Positions 15,547 to 24,109 of a stretch of 64,000 nucleotides of DNA are shown here, one piece after another. The DNA comes from Pseudomonas sp. M47T1. GTDB taxonomy: Bacteria > Pseudomonadota > Gammaproteobacteria > Pseudomonadales > Pseudomonadaceae. The notes under the pieces are model-generated. The model worked only from the letters and a program-made list of their open reading frames with translations, made no database searches and was not told the DNA's origin. Made by a program: the position numbers and the translations under genes. The DNA lies in assembly GCF_000263855.1 (NCBI RefSeq), contig NZ_AJWX01000031.1:1-64000 (forward strand), in the 5' to 3' direction. Position 1 is the first letter of the stretch. The number at the start of each line of letters is the position of its first letter.

Positions 15547-16320
15547 TTACAGGTTCAGGCGTTCACATAACCGGGTGAGCGCGTCAAGCATCTGCCCACT
15601 CGGGCGCTCCACCCCCGGATCACCTATCACTACCCTGCCCTTGATCGGCCACTTGCGCCAGGCATCTGCCTGCGCCTGATTGGGCACCACGATTACTTGT
15701 GGGTCGCGTTGCAGCACGGCCTCCAGGCTGACCTGAGGCGCTGGCAGCGCTAGGTCGGCGAAGATATTCCGGCCGCCGCATACACGTAACGCATCACTGA
15801 TGATCTGGCCACCCCCCACGGTGTAGAGGGGCGCGTCCCAGACTTGATAGAACACCTGCAACGGCACCGGACGGCGGTATCGCTCGCGCAACATGGCCAG
15901 CCGAAGGCGAAACTCATCAGCCAGCTGTTTCCCGCGAGCGGCCCGACCCAATGGCGCGGCAACCCGCTCCATCTGCATGGCAAGGTCATCAAGGGAATGA
16001 GGTTCGGAAACCAGCAGCGGAACGTGCAGGCGCTGTAACTGATCACGTTGAGCCGGGCTGACGCTGCCCGGCCAAAGCAGTATCAAGTCGGGTTTGAGCG
16101 CCAGCAGTTGCTCCAGGTCCAACTGCCCGTAACGTCCTACCGAAGGCAGCGACGCCAGGCCTGGTGGCCGTGGCCCTGCATCGAGCACGCCCACCAGACG
16201 ATCCTGGCCGCCCACTTCCACGGCGATTTCCGTCAATGAAGGCGCCAGGCTGACCACCCGCTGCGCCGCACCGGCGCTACTGCACAGCAGCAGCAACAAA
16301 CAGGCGAGCAGCTTGGCCAT
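15547..16320 (-). CDS. BtuF-like periplasmic cobalamin/iron-type ABC binding protein
   Basis: 257 aa with signal peptide (LLACLLLLLCSSAGAAQ). After cleavage RVVSLAPSLTEIAVEVG opens the periplasmic-binding fold of the BtuF/FecB family, and DLEQLLALKPDLILLW is the second family landmark near residue 80. Such proteins hand vitamin B12 or iron chelates to an inner-membrane ABC importer; the permease is not in this window. The ATG at 16320 overlaps the stop of a tiny upstream frame, and in-frame starts further up lack signal character. It is downstream of ribA on the same strand. Substrate assignment to cobalamin rests on family similarity only. Confidence 0.75.
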   Translation of the reverse strand: MAKLLACLLLLLCSSAGAAQRVVSLAPSLTEIAVEVGGQDRLVGVLDAGPRPPGLASLPSVGRYGQLDLEQLLALKPDLILLWPGSVSPAQRDQLQRLHVPLLVSEPHSLDDLAMQMERVAAPLGRAARGKQLADEFRLRLAMLRERYRRPVPLQVFYQVWDAPLYTVGGGQIISDALRVCGGRNIFADLALPAPQVSLEAVLQRDPQVIVVPNQAQADAWRKWPIKGRVVIGDPGVERPSGQMLDALTRLCERLNL

Positions 16321-16442
16321 CAAGCCAGCGGACGCGGGATGTGATACAGGCAGAGCAGCAACACGCTGGAGAAGGCCAGCAGGCAAAGAGGCATGGCCAA
16401 CACCGGCATCAGCGCCTCGTTCTGGCCGAAAGCCCAATTCAT
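16320..16442 (-). CDS. Possible small membrane protein between ribA and the BtuF-like gene
   Basis: The frame gives 40 aa from the ATG at 16442 (MNWAFGQNEALMPVLAMPL and onward to IPRPLA). Its TGA overlaps the downstream ATG, the coupling seen elsewhere in this block. The frame is open further upstream, past the ribA stop, and codes for another hydrophobic stretch (LALPLLPLF), so the real start may be a non-ATG codon earlier and the protein would then have two membrane segments. No clear Shine-Dalgarno is seen. Codon composition and hydrophobic pattern look protein-like. No function can be named. Confidence 0.4.
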   Translation of the reverse strand: MNWAFGQNEALMPVLAMPLCLLAFSSVLLLCLYHIPRPLA

Positions 16443-16518
16443 GACAAACAACGGCAGCAGGGGCAGCGCCAGCTGCTGCCGCCAGCTGCCGCCAACCGGC
16501 GGCGCACTTGCGAACGGG

Positions 16519-17136
16519 TCACGCCCGATCGGCCTCGCTCTGATGTTCGTTACCCATCATGTGCCCGAGCTTGCCGGCCTTGGTGGCCAGGTAGTGCTTG
16601 TTGTGCGGGTTATGGCCGGTGTGCAGCGGCACGCGCTCGGCAACCACGATGTTCATGCTGGTCAGCGCCTTGACCTTACGCGGGTTGTTGGTCATCAGGC
16701 GCAACGACTTGACGCCCAGATGCTCCAGCATCGGCAGGCACATGGCGTAGTCGCGCTGGTCGGCGGCAAAGCCCAGGCGCTCGTTGGCCTCCACCGTGTC
16801 GGCACCACCGTCCTGCAGCTCATAGGCGCGGATCTTGTTCAGCAGGCCAATGCCACGGCCTTCCTGACGCAGGTACAGCAACACGCCCCGCCCCTCACGG
16901 GCAATGGCCTGCAAGGCGGCTTCGAGCTGCGAACCACAGTCGCAGCGCTGGCTGAACAGGGCATCGCCGGTCAGGCACTCGGAATGCAGACGGCCCAGCA
17001 CCGGCTGGCCATCGGCGACGTCGCCCAGGCTCAGCACAACGTGCTCACGGCCGGTGGCCTCATCGAGAAAACCATGCATGGTGAATTGCGCAAAAGGCGT
17101 TGGCAGCTTGGAAGCGGCGACGAAAACGACGGGCAC
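16519..17136 (-). CDS. ribA: GTP cyclohydrolase II
   Basis: 205 aa with a GTG start at 17136 preceded by AGGAG. Opens GTP to 2,5-diamino-6-ribosylamino-pyrimidinone phosphate, the first committed step of riboflavin synthesis. The zinc cysteines are all present in HSECLTGD and QRCDCG (C54, C65, C67), and the catalytic/GTP segment YLRQEGRGIGL follows near residue 88. This intact enzyme is needed because the RibBA-type protein at 20599-21690 has a degenerate cyclohydrolase half. Length is typical of stand-alone RibA. Confidence 0.97.
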   Translation of the reverse strand: MPVVFVAASKLPTPFAQFTMHGFLDEATGREHVVLSLGDVADGQPVLGRLHSECLTGDALFSQRCDCGSQLEAALQAIAREGRGVLLYLRQEGRGIGLLNKIRAYELQDGGADTVEANERLGFAADQRDYAMCLPMLEHLGVKSLRLMTNNPRKVKALTSMNIVVAERVPLHTGHNPHNKHYLATKAGKLGHMMGNEHQSEADRA

Positions 17137-17253
17137 CGGGTGCTCCTATCAAATATCTGACATGAATTTTAGCCAATGCCTGCATTGTAACAGCAGCTTA
17201 CCGACCACGCTTAGGCTGAATTATGAGGGATAAAGATCGGGAAGTTTGATGGC

Positions 17254-17985
17254 TTATGGCGTAAAGGGATAAGGCTGCTTCCAGTGCTCGAAGATAGGCC
17301 GCAGTTGGCCACTGGGCACCAGTTCATCCATGCGCCGATCAAACACCGCCAACAACGCCCGCCCGCGCGGGTTATCGGCAAAGCCGAGGAAAAGCGGCAG
17401 CTCGGCAATAGGGGTGAGTTTGAATTGGGCCGGGTCGTCGGCCTGCTTGAGCACACCTTCGATCTCGGTTTGCGCGTCGATGTAGTAGTCGGCGCGATCA
17501 TGGCTGAGCATCGGCAGGATGCCGGTGCGCCGCTGCACTTCATGGTATTGCTTGATCCTGGGCAGGTAGCGCTCGTAGCTGTAGCCGCGCACCCAAGCCA
17601 GCCGGTAGCGCCCGAGGGTGCTCAGGGTAGGCGACGGCTTGTCGGCCAGGCCGAGGGCGTAGATATGGTCCGTGTCGTAATGCCAGCGCGGGTAGAGGGT
17701 GTTAGCAATTTCGTCGTGGTAGGCGCCCACCCAGGCATCGGCCTCGCCCCGCTGCACCAGGCCGATGGCGCGGGTGTAAGGCACAGTGCGGGTCTGCACC
17801 GTGACCCCGGCCGGCTCAAACACCGAGCGCAGGATGTCCCATGCCAGGCCGGTTCCGTCGGCGTTGGTGTAGTCGCTCCACGCTTCGCTGGCAACCTGGA
17901 TGGTCGCCGGAGGCTGCAGGTCGTCCGCCGACACATTGGCAACGGCCAGCAGGCCCAGCATCATCATCAGTATCCATCTGATCAT
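17254..17985 (-). CDS. Periplasmic substrate-binding protein, amino-acid-type (SBP_bac_3-like)
   Basis: 243 aa, starting at the ATG at 17985 with GGGAG upstream and a signal peptide (MIRWILMMMLGLLAVANVSA). The mature protein has the features of family-3 solute-binding domains (IQVASEAWSDYTN, GLAWDIL, GEADAWVGAY) but no transporter genes adjoin it. Pseudomonads carry many such orphans, some acting as sensors or scavengers. The gene lies 14 bases downstream of pgpA in the same direction, so it may be the last gene of the nusB-thiL-pgpA transcript. Ligand unknown. Confidence 0.75.
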   Translation of the reverse strand: MIRWILMMMLGLLAVANVSADDLQPPATIQVASEAWSDYTNADGTGLAWDILRSVFEPAGVTVQTRTVPYTRAIGLVQRGEADAWVGAYHDEIANTLYPRWHYDTDHIYALGLADKPSPTLSTLGRYRLAWVRGYSYERYLPRIKQYHEVQRRTGILPMLSHDRADYYIDAQTEIEGVLKQADDPAQFKLTPIAELPLFLGFADNPRGRALLAVFDRRMDELVPSGQLRPIFEHWKQPYPFTP

Positions 17986-17999
17986 TGCCCCGCTCCCGG

Positions 18000-18509
18000 T
18001 CAAACGAAGTGCCACCCCCACACCACTACCTGCACCGCCAGCCAGGCAAAGACGCCCGCCAGCACATCATCCAGCATGATGCCCACACCGCCATGCACAT
18101 GGCGGTCGATCCAGCGGATCGGCCATGGCTTGAGTATGTCGAAAAAACGGAACATGAGGAAACCCACAAGGATCCATTCCCAACCGTCGGGCACCAGCCA
18201 CAGGGTTATCCACATGCCCACCATCTCGTCCCAGACGATGCCTTCGTGGTCGTGAACGCCCAGGTCATCGGCGACCTTGCCGCACAGCCAGAAGCCGAAC
18301 AGCATGGTGATGCCCAGCATCAGCCAGTAACCCCAGTCGGGCAGCATCTGCCACAACGGGATGAACGGTATGGCAACCAGCGAGCCCCAGGTGCCGGGCG
18401 CTCTGGGCAGGGTGCCCGAGCCGAAACCGAACGCGAGGAAATGCCAGGGGTTACGCCAGACCGACGGCGGCACATTCTCTGCCGGGACCTGGTTGGGGTG
18501 GTCTGTCAC
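18000..18509 (-). CDS. pgpA: Phosphatidylglycerophosphatase A
   Basis: 169 aa, GTG start overlapping the thiL stop (GTGA). An inner-membrane enzyme that removes the phosphate of phosphatidylglycerophosphate to yield phosphatidylglycerol. Recognisable by FGSGTLPRAPGTWGS near residue 29, HDHEGIVWDEMVGMW near 86 and DNxx-type acidic segment MLDDVLAG near 147, with several hydrophobic segments. The thiL-pgpA pairing is widely conserved. Confidence 0.95.
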   Translation of the reverse strand: MTDHPNQVPAENVPPSVWRNPWHFLAFGFGSGTLPRAPGTWGSLVAIPFIPLWQMLPDWGYWLMLGITMLFGFWLCGKVADDLGVHDHEGIVWDEMVGMWITLWLVPDGWEWILVGFLMFRFFDILKPWPIRWIDRHVHGGVGIMLDDVLAGVFAWLAVQVVVWGWHFV

Positions 18510-19471
18510 GGTGTCTCCCGAAAATGTTGATAGCCCCTTACGGCCGGGGTGATGTCATGACCGCAGGCGTCCAGCAGGCAAACACCCTGGCCTTCGCGCA
18601 CTTGGCCCAGTACATGAATCGGCCAACCCTCAGCGCGCAGCGCAGGCAAGTGCTCGGGCGGCAGGCTGAACACCAGCACGTAGTCATCGCCGCCCGTGAG
18701 CGCGGCGGTTTGCGCGGCCTGCCGGCCCAGTAGGGCCAGCAGTGCATTCGACAACGGCAAGGCTTCCAGTTCAAGGGCCAGGGCTACACCGGAGGCCGAC
18801 GCGATATGACCGCAATCGGCCAAAAGGCCGTCGGAAATATCCATCGCCGCTGTAGCTTTGCCCCGAAGCGCCAGCCCCAGGCCGAACTGCGGCGGTGGTG
18901 ACCAATAATGCGCCAACAGCGACGCCGCCACGGCGTCGACCGCCTCTGCCTGGCCCAGCACCAACGGCAAGGCGCCCGCCGCATCGCCCAGCACACCACC
19001 CACGCACAACAGGTCACCGGCCCGGGCACCCGAACGCAGCAGGGCCTGGCCGGCCGGTACGCGGCCGAACACGGTCATGGTCAGACTCAGGGGCCCACGG
19101 GTGGTGTCGCCGCCAATCAGGCTCAGGCGGCATTGGCTGGCCATACGATTCAACCCTTCGGCAAAGCCTTGCAGCCAGCCTTCGGCGACTGACGGCAAGG
19201 TCAGGGCCAGGGTAAAACCAATGGGTTCGGCGCCCATGGCGGCCAGGTCACTGGCGGCCACTGCCAGCGCGCGCTGGCCAAGCAGGAAAGGCTCGGCGGC
19301 ATCGGGGAAGTGCACCCCTGCCACCAGAGTGTCGGTCGACACGGCCAACTGCTGGCCGGCTGGCAAGGCCAGCAGGGCGCAGTCGTCGCCAATGCCGAGC
19401 GCCACCCCGTCGCCGGCCTGCGCACAGGGCGCGGCGGCGAAGTAGTGTCGAATCAGCTCAAACTCGCCCAT
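18506..19471 (-). CDS. thiL: Thiamine-monophosphate kinase
   Basis: 321 aa from the ATG at 19471; a TTG three codons upstream is possible but less likely, and no strong Shine-Dalgarno is visible. Uses ATP to convert thiamine phosphate to thiamine diphosphate, the cofactor of Dxs encoded nearby. Family marks: GEFELIRHYF at the start, GIGDDCALL near 26-34, STDTLVAGVHF, and GGDTTRG near 118. It lies 18 bases after nusB and overlaps pgpA. Length matches the family. Confidence 0.95.
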   Translation of the reverse strand: MGEFELIRHYFAAAPCAQAGDGVALGIGDDCALLALPAGQQLAVSTDTLVAGVHFPDAAEPFLLGQRALAVAASDLAAMGAEPIGFTLALTLPSVAEGWLQGFAEGLNRMASQCRLSLIGGDTTRGPLSLTMTVFGRVPAGQALLRSGARAGDLLCVGGVLGDAAGALPLVLGQAEAVDAVAASLLAHYWSPPPQFGLGLALRGKATAAMDISDGLLADCGHIASASGVALALELEALPLSNALLALLGRQAAQTAALTGGDDYVLVFSLPPEHLPALRAEGWPIHVLGQVREGQGVCLLDACGHDITPAVRGYQHFRETP

Positions 19472-19489
19472 GGTATGCAAGCGCGTGGA

Positions 19490-19990
19490 TCAGCGCTTGA
19501 ATGCCTTGACTTCGGCAGCACGCACGTTCGGCGCGACCTTGTCGAGCACACCGTTGACGAACTTGTGACCGTCGGTGGAACCGAAGACCTTGGCCAGTTC
19601 GATACCTTCGTTGATCACTACGCGGTACGGTACGTCGACGCGCTTCAGCAGTTCCCAGGTGGACAGGCGCAGCACGGCCAGTTCTACCGGGTCCAGCTCT
19701 TCCAGGGCCAGGTCCATGCACGGCGTGAGCACGGCATCGATCTCGGTCTTGCTGGCGGGCACGCCGTGCAGGATCTCGCGGAAGTAGGCACCGTCGACGT
19801 CGGTGAAATCGTTGTCCACGCGGAACTGCGCTTCGATCTCGTTCAGCGAATGGCTGGCCATATGCCATTGGTACAGGGCCTGGGTCGCCAGTTTGCGGGC
19901 TTCACGACGCTTCATGCTTTTGGAAGGTTTGCCAGCGTCCGCAGGTTTTGGATCGCGCGGGTTGAAACGATCGCTTTCGTCGGAAATCAC
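19490..19990 (-). CDS. nusB: Transcription antitermination factor NusB
   Basis: 166 aa, GTG start overlapping the ribH stop. A helical RNA-binding protein that works with NusE (ribosomal protein S10, encoded at 55752-56063) on boxA RNA of rRNA operons. An N-terminal polar extension of about 25 residues precedes the conserved KRREARKLATQALYQWHM; the VINEGIELAKVFGSTDGHKFVNGVLD signature is near the C-terminus. The ribH-nusB-thiL order is conserved in many bacteria. Confidence 0.97.
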   Translation of the reverse strand: MISDESDRFNPRDPKPADAGKPSKSMKRREARKLATQALYQWHMASHSLNEIEAQFRVDNDFTDVDGAYFREILHGVPASKTEIDAVLTPCMDLALEELDPVELAVLRLSTWELLKRVDVPYRVVINEGIELAKVFGSTDGHKFVNGVLDKVAPNVRAAEVKAFKR

Positions 19991-20463
19991 TTGGCCTCCA
20001 ACTGCGACAGCAGGCTGACCATTTCCAGGGCGGACAGGGCAGCTTCAGCGCCTTTGTTGCCAGCCTTGGTACCGGAACGCTCGATGGCCTGTTCGATGGA
20101 ATCGACGGTCAACACACCAAAAGCAACCGGTACGCCGAACTCCATGGAAACCTGGGACAGGCCCTTGGTGCATTCGCCAGCCACGTATTCGAAGTGCGGG
20201 GTGCCGCCACGAATGACCGCGCCCAGGGCGATGATCGCGTCGTACTCGCCCTGCTGGGCGACTTTCTGCGCAACCAGCGGGATTTCGAAGGCGCCAGGGG
20301 CGCGGATGATGGTGATGTCGCTTTCGCTGATACCGTGGCGAACCAGGGCATCAACCGCGCCGCTCACCAGGCTTTCGACGACGAAGCTGTTGAAACGGCC
20401 AACCACCAGGGCATAGCGACCTTTGGGGGCAATGAAGGTACCTTCGATGGTCTTCAGGGTCAT
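19987..20463 (-). CDS. ribH: 6,7-dimethyl-8-ribityllumazine synthase
   Basis: 158 aa. Condenses the RibD pathway product with dihydroxybutanone phosphate from RibB to make lumazine, the substrate of RibE. Marks of the family are VVGRFNSFVVESLVSGA near residue 20, GAFEIP, and GAVIRGGTPHFEYV near 82-95. The stop overlaps nusB. A short hairpin separates it from ribBA upstream, so its expression may differ from the upstream rib genes. Confidence 0.97.
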   Translation of the reverse strand: MTLKTIEGTFIAPKGRYALVVGRFNSFVVESLVSGAVDALVRHGISESDITIIRAPGAFEIPLVAQKVAQQGEYDAIIALGAVIRGGTPHFEYVAGECTKGLSQVSMEFGVPVAFGVLTVDSIEQAIERSGTKAGNKGAEAALSALEMVSLLSQLEAK

Positions 20464-20488
20464 TCGGTGAGTCTCGTCTTAAAGAGCA

Positions 20489-20507
20489 AGGACGCCAGGG
20501 GCGTCCT
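20489..20507 (-). terminator. Weak terminator or attenuator hairpin between ribBA and ribH
   Basis: Perfect 8-bp stem (AGGACGCC / GGCGTCCT) with a 3-base loop in the 135-base gap after ribBA. On the minus strand it is followed by TTGCTCTTT, a partial U-tract. It begins 26 bases before the ribH start and could dampen read-through into ribH. Confidence 0.45.
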
Positions 20508-20598
20508 ATGGGGGTAATGGGTCACGAACAAGCACGTGCGGGAGTCACTGAAAACCATAGCGCTGGCCTGGCAATCTGGCGACCCCTTTTACCGGTGT

Positions 20599-21690
20599 TT
20601 ATTCGGAGGGCACGTATTCTACTACTTCCAGATCGAATCCGGATATCGCATTGAACTTCATTGGCGAACTCATCAGGCGCATTTTGCGCACGCCCAGGTC
20701 GCGAAGGATCTGCGAACCGGCACCGACGATGCTGTAGGTGGTCGGCTTTTTCACCGGCGCGCTGTCCGCGGTTTCGCGAATATGCGCCAGCAGTACATCA
20801 CCATCCACCGGGTTGCCCAACAGCAGCACCACGCCGCTGCCAGCCTCTGCCACGGCGCTCATGGCGGCGCGCAGGCTCCAGCGGCCGGGCTGTTTGACCA
20901 TCAGCAGGTCGCGTAGAGGGTCCATGTTGTGCACGCGAACCAGGGTCGGTTCTTCGGCGCAGATGGTGCCCAGGGTCAGCGCCATGTGCACGTCGCCTTC
21001 CACCGCGTCGCGGTAAGTCACTAGGTTGAACTGGCCCAATTCGCTGTCCAGCGGCTGCTCGGCAATCCGCTGAACGGTACGTTCGTGGATCATGCGGTAG
21101 TGAATAAGGTCGGCAATGGTGCCGATCTTGATGCCGTGTTCGGCAGCGAAGGTTTCCAGTTCGGCGCGACGAGACATGGTGCCGTCGTCGTTCATCACTT
21201 CGCAGATCACGCCGCTGGGCTCGAAACCGGCCATGCGCGCCAGGTCGCAGGCAGCTTCGGTGTGACCGGCGCGCGCCAGGGTGCCGCCGGCCTGGGCCAT
21301 CAACGGGAAAATATGGCCAGGGCTGACGATGTCCTCGGCCTTGGCGTCCTTGGCGGCCGCCGCCTGGACAGTGCGCGCGCGGTCGGCAGCTGAGATGCCG
21401 GTGGTGACGCCTTCGGCGGCCTCGATGGACACGGTGAACTTGGTGCCGAAACCGGAGCCGTTGCGCGGCGCCATCAACGGCAGCTTCAGCAGCTCGCAGC
21501 GCTCACGGGTCATGGGCATGCAGATCAGGCCGCGGGCGTGCTTGGCCATGAAGTTGATGTGCGAGGCTTCGCAGCATTCGGCGGCCATGATCAAGTCGCC
21601 TTCGTTTTCACGGTCTTCGTCATCCATGAGGATGACCATCTTGCCCTGGCGGATGTCTTCCACCAGTTCTTCGATTGTGTTGAGCGCCAC
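20599..21690 (-). CDS. ribBA: Dihydroxybutanone-phosphate synthase with degenerate cyclohydrolase II domain (RibBA/RibBX type)
   Basis: 363 aa. Residues 1-200 are an intact RibB domain (DDEDRENEGDL near 23-33, RNGSGFGT, GHTEAACDLA), which makes 3,4-dihydroxy-2-butanone-4-phosphate from ribulose-5-phosphate. Residues about 205-363 have the cyclohydrolase II fold, but where the zinc cysteines (HSECxTGD...CxC) should be the sequence is VRVHNMDPLRD with none of them. That half cannot bind the catalytic zinc in the usual way, so it is probably structural or regulatory. The active cyclohydrolase is the separate RibA. It is 15 bases downstream of ribE. Confidence 0.93.
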   Translation of the reverse strand: MALNTIEELVEDIRQGKMVILMDDEDRENEGDLIMAAECCEASHINFMAKHARGLICMPMTRERCELLKLPLMAPRNGSGFGTKFTVSIEAAEGVTTGISAADRARTVQAAAAKDAKAEDIVSPGHIFPLMAQAGGTLARAGHTEAACDLARMAGFEPSGVICEVMNDDGTMSRRAELETFAAEHGIKIGTIADLIHYRMIHERTVQRIAEQPLDSELGQFNLVTYRDAVEGDVHMALTLGTICAEEPTLVRVHNMDPLRDLLMVKQPGRWSLRAAMSAVAEAGSGVVLLLGNPVDGDVLLAHIRETADSAPVKKPTTYSIVGAGSQILRDLGVRKMRLMSSPMKFNAISGFDLEVVEYVPSE

Positions 21691-21705
21691 GCGGCACCCC
21701 CTATA

Positions 21706-22368
21706 TCAGGACTTGAGGTAGCCGTTGGCGGCCAGGAAGCTTTCGCTGATGCCGCCGGCACTCGGCTCGGCCGCCTTGTCACCCAGTAGCAGGCGCTCCA
21801 GGTAACGGGCCAGCAGGTCCACTTCCAGGTTGACCTTACGGCCGGCACGGTAGTCGGCCATGATGGTTTCGGCCAGGGTGTGCGGGACGATGGTCAGTTC
21901 GAACTCGGCACCGTCCACGGCGTTCACGGTCAGGCTGGTGCCGTCGACGGTGATCGAACCTTTGTGGGCGATGTACTTGGCCAGTTCCTTCGGGGCGCGA
22001 ACGCGGAACTGGATGGCACGGGCGTTCTCTTCACGGGAAACGATTTCGCCAACACCGTCGACGTGGCCGCTGACCAGGTGGCCACCCAGGCGCGAGCTTG
22101 GGGTCAGGGCCTTTTCCAGGTTGACCCGGCTGCCGCCTTTCAGCTCGTGAAACGCGGTGCAGTCCAGGGTTTCGCGGCTGACGTCGGCCCAGAAGCCATC
22201 GCCCGGCAGCTCGACGGCCGTCAGGCACACGCCGTTGACGGCGATGCTGTCGCCCAGCTTGACGTCGGCAAGGTCCAGCTTGCCGGTCTCTACGTAAACA
22301 CGTACGTCACCGCCTTTGGGGGTCAACGAACGGATGCTGCCGATGGATTCGATAATGCCGGTGAACAT
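21706..22368 (-). CDS. ribE: Riboflavin synthase alpha chain
   Basis: 220 aa with AGGAGG placed well before the ATG. Dismutates two lumazines to riboflavin. Contains two lumazine-binding repeats, each with a GDSIAVNGVCLT- or GSITVDGTSLTVN-type strand (near residues 40 and 130), and starts with the typical MFTGIIESIGSI. Lies between ribD and ribBA in the rib operon. Some annotations call this gene ribC. Length is normal. Confidence 0.97.
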   Translation of the reverse strand: MFTGIIESIGSIRSLTPKGGDVRVYVETGKLDLADVKLGDSIAVNGVCLTAVELPGDGFWADVSRETLDCTAFHELKGGSRVNLEKALTPSSRLGGHLVSGHVDGVGEIVSREENARAIQFRVRAPKELAKYIAHKGSITVDGTSLTVNAVDGAEFELTIVPHTLAETIMADYRAGRKVNLEVDLLARYLERLLLGDKAAEPSAGGISESFLAANGYLKS

Positions 22369-22413
22369 GGATCCTCCTACGGAACCGGGCCTGCGCTGGG
22401 CGCGAGGTCAAAA

Positions 22414-23553
22414 TTATACGCTTGCCGCCGGGGCAGGTATTGCAATGACTCTCCAGTCATCCCCCACTGCGCGCATTTCAATGATTTTCAACCGTGGCGC
22501 TTCACTCATTCGCGCCAGCGGCCAGTCCAGCAAGGGCCGCGCCGACGAGCCGAGGAATTGCCCGGCAACAAACAATTGGTACTCATCCACCAGGCCCAGG
22601 CGGGCGAATGCGCCAGCCAGAGTGGGGCCGGCTTCCACAAGGATTTCGCTGCTGCCGCGGGCGGCCAGCAGTGTGAGCAGATGCCCAAGGTCCACGTGGC
22701 CGTCGACGGCGTTCATCACCAGCAGTTCATGGCCCTGCTGCCGGTAGGCATCGGCGTCGCCCTGCGTGCAGGTGACGACGAGCGACGGGCCGGCCTGGAA
22801 AAACGCCGCAGTCAACGGCACCCGCAAGCGGCCGTCGATCAGCACGCGTAGCGGGGGACGCTCAGTGGCCAGGGCGGTGGTGGCTGGGTCCAGCCCCAGC
22901 TCTTCAGCGCGCACGGTCATGCGGGCATCGTCGGCCAGCACGCTGTCGGCGCTAGTCAATACCGCACTGGAGCGCGCCCGCAGGCGCTGCACGGCAGAGC
23001 GAGCGGCAGGGCCGGTAATCCATTTGCTTTCGCCACTGGCCATGGCGGTGCGACCGTCCAGGCTCATGGCCAGCTTGACCCGCACGAACGGCACGCCTTG
23101 CTCCATGCGCTTGAGGAAGCCAGGGTTCAAGCCTCGGGCCTCGCCCTCCAGCACGCCGCTGAGCACCTCGATGCCGACATCGGCCAGACGCTTGAGGCCG
23201 CGGCCGGCGACTTCGGGGTTGGGATCCTGCATGGCCGCCACCACCCGCGCCAGCCCGGCATTCACCAGGGCATCGGCGCACGGCGGGGTACGCCCATGGT
23301 GGCTGCACGGCTCCAGCGTGACGTAGGCCGTGGCCCCGCGCGCCAGCTCACCCGCCTGGCGCAGCGCATGCACCTCGGCGTGGCCTTCACCAGCACGCAC
23401 ATGCCAGCCCTCGCCCACCACCTGGCCGTCGCGCACGATCACGCAGCCAACCCGCGGGTTGGGGTGGGTGGTGTACAGGCCGCGCCGGGCCAGCTCGATG
23501 GCGCGGGCCATGTAGCGTGCGTCCAGCACCGCCTGTTCGCTGGGCAGGGTCAT
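22414..23553 (-). CDS. ribD: Bifunctional pyrimidine deaminase/reductase of riboflavin synthesis
   Basis: 379 aa. The N-terminal cytidine-deaminase-like domain has the zinc motif HAEVHAL (near 58) and PCSHHGRTPPC (near 82). The C-terminal reductase domain begins with RVKLAMSLDGRTAM near 170 and ends near 370. Together they convert the RibA product to the ribitylamino-uracil precursor. The start overlaps the nrdR stop (ATGA). Confidence 0.97.
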   Translation of the reverse strand: MTLPSEQAVLDARYMARAIELARRGLYTTHPNPRVGCVIVRDGQVVGEGWHVRAGEGHAEVHALRQAGELARGATAYVTLEPCSHHGRTPPCADALVNAGLARVVAAMQDPNPEVAGRGLKRLADVGIEVLSGVLEGEARGLNPGFLKRMEQGVPFVRVKLAMSLDGRTAMASGESKWITGPAARSAVQRLRARSSAVLTSADSVLADDARMTVRAEELGLDPATTALATERPPLRVLIDGRLRVPLTAAFFQAGPSLVVTCTQGDADAYRQQGHELLVMNAVDGHVDLGHLLTLLAARGSSEILVEAGPTLAGAFARLGLVDEYQLFVAGQFLGSSARPLLDWPLARMSEAPRLKIIEMRAVGDDWRVIAIPAPAASV

Positions 23554-24014
23554 GGCTTGGCAGGCTCGCGGGCCAGGCGGTCGATTTCCTCGCGGAACTC
23601 GTCCAGGTCCTGGAAGCGGCGGTATACCGACGCAAAGCGGATATAGGCGACCTCATCCAGCTTCTGCAGCTCGGTCATCACCAGTTCGCCGACAACCAGC
23701 GACTTGACCTCGCGCTCGCCGGTGGCGCGCAGCTTGTGCTTGATGTGCGCCAGGGCGGCTTCAAGGCGCTCGACACTGACCGGACGCTTTTCCAGCGCCC
23801 GCTGCATGCCGGCGCGCAGTTTTTCTTCGTCGAAGGGCTGGCGGCTACCGTCCTGTTTGATCAGGCGCGGCAAAACCAGTTCGGCGGTTTCAAAGGTGGT
23901 GAAACGCTCACCGCAGGCCAGGCATTCGCGACGACGGCGCACTTGCTCGCCCTCGGCGACCAGTCGCGAGTCGATGACCTTGGTGTCGTTGGCACCGCAG
24001 AAGGGACAGTGCAT
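23550..24014 (-). CDS. nrdR: Transcriptional repressor NrdR
   Basis: 154 aa from the ATG at 24014, which puts MHCPFCG at the N-terminus as in all NrdR proteins; the in-frame start 57 bases upstream would add a meaningless extension. A zinc ribbon with four cysteines (CPFC and CLAC) is followed by an ATP-cone domain, through which the protein senses dATP/ATP and represses ribonucleotide reductase genes. nrdR-ribD linkage is conserved in many bacteria. It is the first gene of the minus-strand block and is divergent from the YbaY-like gene. Confidence 0.97.
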   Translation of the reverse strand: MHCPFCGANDTKVIDSRLVAEGEQVRRRRECLACGERFTTFETAELVLPRLIKQDGSRQPFDEEKLRAGMQRALEKRPVSVERLEAALAHIKHKLRATGEREVKSLVVGELVMTELQKLDEVAYIRFASVYRRFQDLDEFREEIDRLAREPAKP

Positions 24015-24109
24015 GGTGGCAGGCAACAAAAAATGGGAGGGCCATGGTAGCGCATCCCACTGGCAAGACAAGCCAAAGCCTTTGCGGTATACAGTGGATA
24101 ATTATTGCG

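Noticed and set aside
20464..24109. FMN riboswitch in front of the rib genes
   Set aside because: The gaps upstream of nrdR, ribE, ribBA and ribH are too short or lack the conserved RFN-element strings; only a small hairpin was found before ribH.
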